Shown here piece after piece: positions 55,320 through 64,000 of a stretch of 64,000 nucleotides of DNA; the stretch's first letter is position 1; each line of letters begins with the position of its first letter. Position numbers and translations under genes: made by a program. The stretch covers positions 28,194,871 to 28,258,870 of the forward strand of contig NC_068976.1 of the NCBI RefSeq assembly GCF_016808095.1, in the 5' to 3' direction. The DNA is from Vigna angularis. Its lineage: Eukaryota > Streptophyta > Magnoliopsida > Fabales > Fabaceae. The notes under the pieces were generated by a model that saw nothing but the letters and a program-made list of their open reading frames with translations, was not told the origin of the DNA and searched no databases.

Positions 55320-58300
55320 CAGGTCAAGAGGGAAGTCCTACACTGAAGAAGACTCATTTATCTGAGGACGACCCTATTGGTGCGTTACACGAGCTTGTTA
55401 ACATCATTGCAGACGCTCCGATGATTGTACCATAGGATTCTACTATATTTGGAAGAGATGGTGAGATCTCATTGTACTTGCATCAGCATGATGTTAGGGA
55501 GCTTGCGTCGGGGAGAGAAGAAATTAATATTACACTTGTTAAGTTGTGGATGACGTAAGTTTATGAGAATTTTTTTATATAAAATTGATTTATCAAGTTA
55601 CTTATATCAGATCATTTCTTCATTTCAGGTATATGTTTGGTGTTAGTGATAACTCCCAAATTTTCCCTCTTTTCTTGTGTTTAGAAGTCAATTTTCGTTT
55701 CTTTTTGTTTCTAAGTTTCTAGAATTAGGATAGTTTTTAGATTTTTCTTTAATTTTAGAGTTTTGTTAAAATAGTGTTAATTTTGTGTTTTTAGATGATA
55801 AATAGTATTTTTTAATAAATAAGTGTTTTGCTCTTTTCTTTAAATGTTAAATTTTTTTTAGAATTATAGGATTTTATTTTTTTTACTGATTAAACTCTTG
55901 AAAGTTTTTCTTTTATGCAGATAAGGGCTGAAGACAATACATTGGGCTGGCAATGTTGTTTGGGTCAAGCCACATTTGAGTCAGCACTGAATGGAAAAGT
56001 CATATCTTTGTTGGGTTGGAATTATATAACTTGAAGTAGGCCGCTGGATTGGGTCAAAACTTAATGAAACGGTGAGTTTCAAAGGAGGCAGTCTTTGGGG
56101 TCTTTGCTTCAGATTTCATTTGGAGGAGAAAGCACTCTCTCGAGCATAGTTGAAAATGAGAGAAGAAACCCAGCGCTAGGGTTCACAAGGAGAGAGAAAG
56201 CCCTAACTCGTGCAATTCTAAACCAGCACTCGATTAAAGGCACGTGTGGAGGCTGAAGCGGTAATAAGGTTGAAGATGATCGGAGGGCTTGGAGAGGATA
56301 AGAAGCGGAGGCCGTCCGATGGGAAGTGCGAAGCGTCCAAGCTGCAAAGGTTCTCTTTCAATTTCGTTTTGTTTTCTGACCCTATATAAAGGGATGTAAA
56401 TAGCTTTTGAGAGGGGTGGAACAGGGAGGGTGACAAACTCCGCGAGAGCGAGAGCGAGAGACAACTTTTACATTCTTTAGTTTCATAGAGTAAAGAGTGG
56501 CGGGTGACAGACGTTGCGTTCTAGGTTTATCGCTTTCATAGGCTAGGGTTTATCGCGCTTTTCTTCGATTCTAGATTTCACTGAGTTGCGAGAGTGACAG
56601 GCCGTGATTTTCGGTGATTTCTGGTATCATGTACTTTTATCTTCAAAGTTTAATGCAATTCTGATTCCTTTTATAGATTCTTTTGATTGGTTGATAATAG
56701 TTTAGGTTTTATTACTTGATTTCATTTACTGTTCATGATGAGTTGTTTCTAGCAGTTTGTTTTCATTGAAAATTTATAGGTTTTTAGAGTTAGATTGCAT
56801 GTTTTAAGTGCATTTAGACTAGACTGTGCATTTGATATTGATTAAAAGCTTGCATCAAAGTCACAATTGCTATGGTTTGGTACAAAGAGTATACATTTGC
56901 ACAAATTAAGTTCTGAATTGGAACTTAATTACCCCAAAGAGGGTATGATTTTACAGGATGTCTTCCTGAGTTGCAATTGAATACTATTCTGCACTCATTT
57001 TTTCTTTTTGGTTTCTGATTCATGATTTTAACCAATGAGTATGTTCTGGTCCTTAGCTAGGTGTTACTTGTTAAATTGTTCTTCATTTTAGTTTGAGAAT
57101 TCTATGTGCAACCTGTAGGTCTAGTTACTTGTTTTCTATTTTTTTTAAATTGCAACTCATTCTCATAGATTAGAAACTATTTTCCATGTTAATTTCATTT
57201 TTTTATGTTACTGTGGATTGGAAATTAATATAGTTTTATTTTAGATTTTTCTTTATTTTCAATTTTAGATTTAATTCTTTGATCATGATACATATAGTCT
57301 TAAGCTTTGTTTCAATTATGTGTAAATAGTAATAGATCCAGTTTAATGAGTTACACTTAAATAGCTTTTCATATAGGTTGTTGTTCATTTAGAATAGTTC
57401 AGTTTTGACATTTTCTCTTTTGATTAATTTCATTCTTTTCTTTTAAACAGTTTACAGATTTTAAATTCTCTTTTGCTTTATAAATTTCATTCTTTCATTT
57501 TTATTTCCCCACCTTGCATTAGTTAATAGATAGTAAATAAATAAAATACAAGACTAAAATTTACATATTTGAACTTAATTGTATTGAGTCCTTGGATTGA
57601 TACCTAGGTTGACCCCTATACTACATTAGTGGGGACTAGGGTTTGTTGAATTTTTGTGCGACCAGAAAGCCTTTCAACAGTTAGTAACAAGATGAGGTTC
57701 TATGATGTATATGGGTTCATTGACCCCTATATGACTCATGAAAGAAATAAATTTGACGAAATCCAAGCATACATCACCACCTGCTTTGCAATGGGGAAGG
57801 GCATATATTTTCTCCCTTATATACTTGGGTAAGTGAAGTCTGTTAACTTTAAAGTTTCATTTATGAATTTTGGTATATGACAATTAAGTTATTACCAATT
57901 TTAGGTGTCATTGGCAGCTACTTGTGATCTCCATACCGGAGAACACTGCTGTCTGGTTTTGTTCATTGCAGAAGTCTTCTCCCAGCCTTCTTAGACAAGT
58001 ACTAGATTGATAAGAACCTCAATGTTTCAACTTTCTTTGTTATATAAATGTATGCTAAAGCATTTTTTTTAATAGTTCCCTTGTAGTACATATGATGTTG
58101 TCTGGGAGATCTACTACTACAGCTAAAAAGCTTGCATGGATGAACCTTAAGGTTTGGTATTTTAGTCTATACTTTGTTACATTTTGTACTATTCCAATGA
58201 TATGTTACTTAACATTTTATAATTATGATGATATATTGTAGTGTAATAGACAAAACGGGTCATATAAGTGTGGTTATTACGTCATGTATTGGATGATGAC

Positions 58301-58511
58301 CACTATTCGTGCACATTACACCAATGGATGGGAAATGGTAATATTTAGGTTTGAATTTTATTTTCTCTATAGTTTAGATTTCATATACACTTGAAATAAT
58401 TGTGTTTTATGAAGAGATTCAATATGACTACTCCAATTCCAGAGAAGTCACTTAAACTCGTGAGGAAAGCAGTGACTAAATATCTAATTCAACTATATAA
58501 TAGTATGTAAT
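55320..58511 (+). pseudogene. CACTA-borne Ulp1-like (C48) cysteine protease region
   Basis: C-terminal exons of the TNPA-like gene. 55,370-55,555 reads DPIGALHELVNIIADAP and SLYLHQHDVRELASG (stop near 55,433). The next exon, begun at about 55,629 (YMFGV), is split by the solo LTR and resumes at 57,685 (FYDVYGFIDPYMTHERNKF, MGKGIYFLPYILG). Then 57,905 gives CHWQLLVIS (catalytic His), and 58,240 gives SYKCGYYVMYWM (catalytic Cys at 58,269-58,271). It ends near 58,511. Ulp1/SUMO-protease-like domains occur in many CACTA elements; whether they act on SUMO is unknown. Both key residues survive, but the LTR and stops make it non-functional. Confidence 0.82.
55647..57679 (+). mobile_element. Solo LTR (2,033 bp), Athila-like gypsy
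   Basis: Begins TGATAACTCCCAAATTTTCC and ends GAAAGCCTTTCAACA, with target duplication GTTAG at 55,642-55,646 and 57,680-57,684. The ends and the late ACTAGGGTTTGTTGAATTTTTG segment resemble Athila-type LTRs (from memory). TATATAAAGGGATG at about 56,385 is a likely promoter. No internal genes. The orientation assumes the TGATAACTCCC end is 5'. Confidence 0.9.
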
Positions 58512-58804
58512 AAATATTAGGATATAGTAAGTTCTAAGTTTATGCATCTAAGTTCTTCTATGCTTTTGTACATTATTATTAGTTTAACTTTGTACATTGG
58601 ATTGATTTTTGCTTCAAAGTTGATTCATGATTACATTGAATTGATTTATACTTCTAAGATGTTGATTTATGATTACATTGAATGTATTTATGTTTTAATA
58701 TAATTTTTATTGAAAATATATGCTTCTAGATTGTTCTAGCTGTAAAATTATATGAGATCTCTTTCTGCAGTTGGGAATATTGCAGAAACAATCCTATTCT
58801 TAAA

Positions 58805-59151
58805 AAAACAGGGGAATACGCCTCGGTTGTGACCAAAACCGAGGCAGAAAGTCCAACTATGGCATCGGTTAAGGTCACAACCGAAGCAAAAAGTCTGGCG
58901 AAAAAACAAAAATGCAAATAAAAAACACTCTACTACCTTGGTTCAAGTCCCAACCGAGGCAGTAAAGGCCGACATACTGCCTTGATTCAAAAGGAACCGA
59001 GGCGTAAAGTCCTGCGAAAAAAAAAAACAAAAACACTACTGCTTCGGTTACCTTTGAACCGAGGCAAAATCCTACACTTTTATGTCTCGGTTTGGGAACC
59101 GCTGCCTATGGGCGAAAATAACCGTTGTCGTTTCCCCTGACTACACTAATG
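58805..59151. repeat. Right subterminal repeats of the CACTA element
   Basis: Inverted and direct GCCTCGGTT, AACCGAGGC units every 30-60 bp (for example CCTCGGTTGTGACCAAAACC, GAACCGAGGCGTAAAGTCCT), matching the left end at 44,707-45,245, then the terminus CACTAATG and TTA. Confidence 0.78.
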
Positions 59152-59154
59152 TTA

Positions 59155-60183
59155 GTAAATGATATTGGTAGATTTTTTAAGAGAATTGATTATATGGTGA
59201 CTAGCTACTTCTTCACAATAATAATTTGAAGTTTTTTAGTGTTGAAAACTTGTGAGAACTACACTTTTTTATTAATGAAATCGTAACAAAAGACACTACG
59301 AATTATATTAAAATCAGTTAGTGATATTTTATGTCACATCAACTACATCAGTCACAAAATCTATCATAAAGTAAATAGATGGTCATTCCTTGTGAAGTTT
59401 TTCTTCAACAAAACAAAAATTAAAGGGTAATTAAATCTTTTTAATACACTTTAAACGATATGCTTAACTTAAAATGATGTTCGATTTACTTGTACTAAAT
59501 GCTTAACTTTGTTTTACACTTAAGAGAGATTACACTTAAGAGAGATCATGTTAGTATCCATAAATTTCCTCTTACATAATTGTTCAAAGCAACTTGGAAT
59601 ATACACTTAAGAGATTGTGCTTAGGCGTCCATGATTTTTCTTAACTAGTTGCTCAAAGCAAAAAATAAGAGATTCTTGAGTAATTATATTTTAAAATTCA
59701 TATTAATTTGAAACAATTGTCATGAACTCGCCTTATTTTAGATTTAAATTTTTATAACCTTGCTTTCGTACATTCTTAAAGTAAACTAATTTTTAATTTT
59801 TTGAATTAATTGTGATATATTTAAAAGTGTTGCAACCATAAATAATGATTGTCTAATTCAATGGTGTTGATTTTCATGATCACTATCGGAAGTAGGTTCA
59901 ATGTCAAAGCTTCAAAATTCAATTAAAACTTATAATTTCTTCGTATGCAATTTGGTATACAAAGTTTGATTGTAGTAATAAAGATAATTAATAATAGAAG
60001 GAATGTACCTCTGGGATTTAGTTACCTCTCCAACAAGTACACAATAATGTATTATAAAAGTATTCGATCCATGGAAGAAGAAGAGTGATTTTTATGATAT
60101 GTTATACGATTAATTTATTTTCTTCTAATTTTGTAATTAATTAGTTTATCATATCTAAATTGATGAAAAAAAAATTCAAATAT
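59155..60183. other. AT-rich spacer between two CACTA elements
   Basis: About 1 kb. A phrase ACACTTAAGAGAGAT recurs near 59,517, 59,533 and 59,604, with flanking TTGTTCAAAGCAA / TTGCTCAAAGCAA, so a small degenerate duplication of about 80 bp is likely. No gene seen. Confidence 0.45.
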
Positions 60184-60194
60184 CACTAGTGCAA

Positions 60195-60480
60195 AATAGA
60201 CTTTTTAAAGCGACTTTTTATACAATCAGTTATAGAAAGTGATACGGTGGCTATATTGCAAATAAAAAACTTTTTTATACCAGTTACACTCAGAACAAGT
60301 ATAAAAATAGCATGGTGGCAAAACCGTAATAAATGATAAATAATTTTACACCGGTTATACTCAAAACAGGTGTAAAAATTATGTTTTATACGTATTACTT
60401 ACTTATAGCTGGTATAAAAGTAACACAATAACAAAAATATAATAATTAAGTACATTTTTTAAAGCGGTTAGTCACCCGGT
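60195..60480. repeat. Subterminal repeats of the second CACTA element
   Basis: Five or so copies of TTTTATACCAGTTACACTCA / TTTACACCGGTTATACTCAA followed by AACAGGTGTAAAA, a unit unlike the AACCGAGGC repeats of the neighbour, so a different family. Confidence 0.65.
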
Positions 60481-60519
60481 ACTGAATATTTGATAGTCTA
60501 CCAAACCTTGATTTCACGA

Positions 60520-61961
60520 TTCACTTTCTCTTTGTGTGTGTCTTCTCCTTTCTTTTAGTTCTCTTTGGCACTTGTTCTACTTTTCTTTTAATTCTCTTTG
60601 CTACCCTACCTCCTCGACAAGTTCCTTTGTACTGAGGGCAGAGTTCGAAACCCTCGACGTCTGCAACCCCGCGACCCTTTCCAGATCGTCAAATCATTGC
60701 TCGTCAAAACCCTCGTGCTCTTGGACCGCGACAACACAAGATCTGTAGCTCCAAACCGTAACATCTTTGCAAATCGCGCCTCATTCCTCTTCATTCAATA
60801 TTTTCCACCGAGCATCTTCTTCATCCTAGGGTTCCTTCATCCTTTAGGTATTTTCTTCCACAATTTACACTATTCAATCTTTGATTTCTCCTGTTTAAAC
60901 ACCTTTCCATCTTTTGTTCTTCAAATATGACCGATGAAAGCCTCATTTGCACCGATTAAACCTTTTTCCACCATTTAATCTTGCGTTTGAACCGATTCAT
61001 CGGTTCATTTTGAGTTTCTTCCCTTTTCTAGGGTTTCTGAGAGTCCAATCTCTGTTTTAGTGCTTTCATTCATGATTTCGTGCCTTCCTTCGAACTTAGG
61101 GATTCTCGTAAGGTCCGCGATCTGTATAAAGTTGGAAATGCCCATGGATGGATTCTGCGACCACACAAGATTGATTAGGGTTCCGCATAACACAAGAACG
61201 AAGAAGGTGCATGATCAAGATGATACTATGTTTGTGATTGTGAGGGATTAAGAGGATGAAATGTGTTTTGGAAGGGTCTTTCATCGAAACTCAGGTACCA
61301 AAGCTCGCCTCATAACTTCCTTTTATATTGAATCAAATATTATTGATCCACTAGGTTGTTTATAACCATCCTTTGGCTTTTTTCTCATCGTCATTTTGAT
61401 TTAAATGTTTCTTATAATTGCCATATTTGAACATTTGTTCAAACCCACCTCAATATTCTCTACACCAGAATAGAGTAGAGAAAATTGAATGGAATAACAT
61501 GTAAAATAAAGTGTATAAAAATTTGTTTTAGTTTATTTCGTTCATGATTGAATTTTTATGTTAAGTTTTGGACATTTTGCCCATGTAGGGGATTCTCAAC
61601 TCTTCATGCTCTGTTTGTATCATTTGCATCATTTTACTTTTTGGTGTGGGTTCCTTTCCAAAAAAATAAAAATAAAAGCAGCATAGAAGGGAGGGAAGGA
61701 GATGAGAATGTATTTGGAAGTTTTCTGAACTTGTAAGAAAGTGAGAGCAAGCAAGAGAGGAGACCTGGAATTTAGAGCACGAGTTTTCTTTGTTGGACAA
61801 TGTGGTAGGGAAGCTAATCTATAACTGTATTATAAGAATATCTAATATTTAGTAATGTGTTTCTGGTTATATGATTGTTGTAATTTAGGGTCTTCTGGTC
61901 TATGTTTATGTTTTATTCATAAATTGGGTTAAGATGCATACTAGAGGTTGGCTGAGTAAAA

Positions 61962-61965
<4 letters not shown>
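60520..61965 (+). other. Leader-like region, no recognised protein
   Basis: C/T-rich 60,530-60,640 and a codon-like stretch 60,630-60,800 (EFETLDVCNPATLSRS) look like a 5' UTR and first exon. ATGGATGGATTCTGCGACC near 61,144 opens a short frame. None matches a family I know. A purine-rich piece (61,665-61,760) follows. Possible captured host sequence or leader exons of the CACTA gene. Confidence 0.35.

Positions 61966-62047
<82 letters not shown>
61966..62047. repeat. TA microsatellite, left part
   Basis: About 41 uninterrupted TA units running up to the hAT-like element. Confidence 0.95.
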
Positions 62048-62799
<752 letters not shown>

Positions 62800-64000
62800 T
62801 GATCCATGTTGAGAATGAATGGGAAAGCTTTAGTCATTTTGTTGTCAAAAGGGTTGGTTTTACATGCTGTTACGGTCTTGGCATGTAGGGGCTGATTTGT
62901 ATAAAATATAATTAACTTGGTAGCATGGGTGTTCCTTTCCTTAACCATCGTATGGGCCAAAGATGATTTATATTTTAGTAGATGAAAGTTAAATTAAGAG
63001 AGACAACTTTATTCTTCTTCCTAAACTTCAAAAGTGAACCATGTTATAAAACTAAAATTTCTGTTGTTAGAAATTGTTTCCATATGTAGTATATTCTTAA
63101 CTTGTTTTCTTGTGATTCATGTAGTAGTATATTCTTAACTTGTTTTCTTGTGATTCATGTAGTTCTACTGTTAATCTTCTTTAGGTACCAAGTACTGAAT
63201 GCTAAAGCCTAGATTTTTGTTAAAGTTGCAATGCTTTTAGAATGAACTTGTCTTTTCTCGCGGAGCATTCAGTTCTAAATTTTGTAGCTTTTATAATAAA
63301 TGTAAGAGTGATAAATCATTTTATGTTTTGCTCATTGGAAGAGAAAAGGTTTTGCTTGGTGTACCCCTCAAGTTCTGCACGGTAAATATTACTTTAGTTC
63401 CATATTGATGATGCACATGCTGCCGGTGCATTCTTAATCTTAGTGCCATGTCACTCTTTTCTTAATCTCTCCATTTCTTCTCCTTTGATATGTTTTGTGT
63501 CTAATTCTTGTTGTAAATATTATTTTTTTGGCTTGTAAAGTAATGATTGTCTTGTTGGCTTATTCGTGGTTTTGTCTTCTATACTTTTCCTCTCTTTTTT
63601 TACAGATTTCTATAGGTTATTTTCTAGCAGAGGCAATGATTCTTTGGCAAAAGCTGTGATTTGTGATTGGGAGAGAAGAAGCAAAACTGGATTTTGGATG
63701 CCTTCATATTTTAGATTGATACATTGTGTTGTCTTATTTCATGTGATATTTATGTAGCCTTTATTTAAACTTTTAGTATTTTCATATGCACATCATGTGC
63801 ACTTTTCATGTATCCTTGTTATAGTACGTTGTATTTGTAGATTATAATTGAAATTCTAGTTTGAAAATTTATTTAATATATAATGTTATATTTATATCAT
63901 TTCTTTACTTATATTTTTGAATTTGTAGTGGAAAAATTTGGAATTTGGAATGTTGAAGTTGTGGATCGTGGTTTGATATGCTCAATTGTGGTGCTTCTAG
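62800..64000. other. AT-rich region, nothing recognised
   Basis: No supported gene. It includes a perfect 38-39-bp tandem duplication at about 63,086-63,163 (GTAGTATATTCTTAACTTG, TTTTCTTGTGATTCAT twice). A 60-codon open frame near 63,566 resembles no family. Confidence 0.5.

Larger units (their letters stand above)
44707..59151 (+). mobile_element. CACTA (En/Spm) transposon, 14.4 kb with nested insertions
   Basis: Left end CACTAGTAAAAAAA at 44,707, preceded by TTA. Right end ...CACTAATG at 59,151 (inverted CATTAGTG, one C-to-T from CACTAGTG), followed by TTA at 59,152-59,154. Both ends carry AACCGAGGC-type subterminal repeats. In between lie a leader exon, TNP2, TNPA-like and Ulp1-like genes in order on the plus strand, as in plant CACTA elements. 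Insertions: a truncated SIRE-like copia (45,953-50,194) with a small CACTA inside it, and a 2-kb solo LTR (55,647-57,679). The terminal inverted repeats agree well only over about 8 bp, so the pairing rests on subterminal repeats, TTA and gene order. Confidence 0.78.

Overview
This window looks like plant nuclear DNA from a gene-poor, repeat-packed region, most likely of a legume. The evidence is an Ogre/Tat-type giant Ty3/gypsy element, SIRE-like and other Ty1/copia elements, CACTA (En/Spm) transposons with TNP2, TNPA-like and Ulp1-like genes, a MULE fragment, and one cytochrome P450 of CYP71D type. The genus is not proven; the repeat vocabulary made me think of Vigna or Phaseolus, but that is an impression. 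Almost nothing here is ordinary host gene space. The only cellular gene recognised is the P450 at 42,018-44,261, and its first exon is itself split by an LTR-like insertion. No tRNA, rRNA or CRISPR feature was seen. Region 1 (1-29,317) is a four-level nest. Copia element B (+ strand, oldest; RT-RNase H at 27,270-28,322, LTR at 28,883-29,317) was hit by copia element A (- strand, 23,933-27,264). A was hit in its RT by an Ogre-type gypsy element (- strand, 1-23,932, continuing left of the window). The Ogre was hit in its ORF1 by a member of its own family, now a solo LTR in the opposite orientation (14,888-18,886). The Ogre still shows LTRs, a tRNA-Arg-type primer site, ORF1, gag-protease with a G-patch, RT-RNase H, a second RNase H, integrase and a polypurine tract, but has several frameshifts and at least one internal stop. 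Region 2 (29,424-36,420) holds a complete 3.3-kb gypsy deletion derivative (gag, zinc knuckle and protease fused to the last codons of pol) with identical 5-bp target duplications. It is followed by a MULE 5' end whose N-terminal coding region is split by a 460-bp solo LTR. Region 3 (36,500-44,420) has AT-rich relics, two fossil copies of P450 3' sequence, a CACTA terminus at 40,765, and the P450 gene. Region 4 (44,707-59,151) is read as one 14.4-kb CACTA transposon bounded by TTA duplications. It carries a truncated SIRE-like copia element (which in turn carries a 0.9-kb non-autonomous CACTA), TNP2, a TNPA-like gene and an Ulp1-like protease region split by a 2.0-kb solo LTR. Region 5 (60,184-64,000) is the start of a second CACTA element with different subterminal repeats. 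It contains a long TA microsatellite interrupted by a small hAT-like element. The parts do not form a host pathway. They record successive insertions, LTR-LTR recombination and decay, with many breaks of the C-to-T type expected of methylated DNA. The items most worth a second look are the paired hairpin modules in the Ogre R/U5 region, the inverted LTR pair that could give double-stranded RNA, the palindrome arrays, and a CCGAACGG-type word shared by unrelated retroelements.
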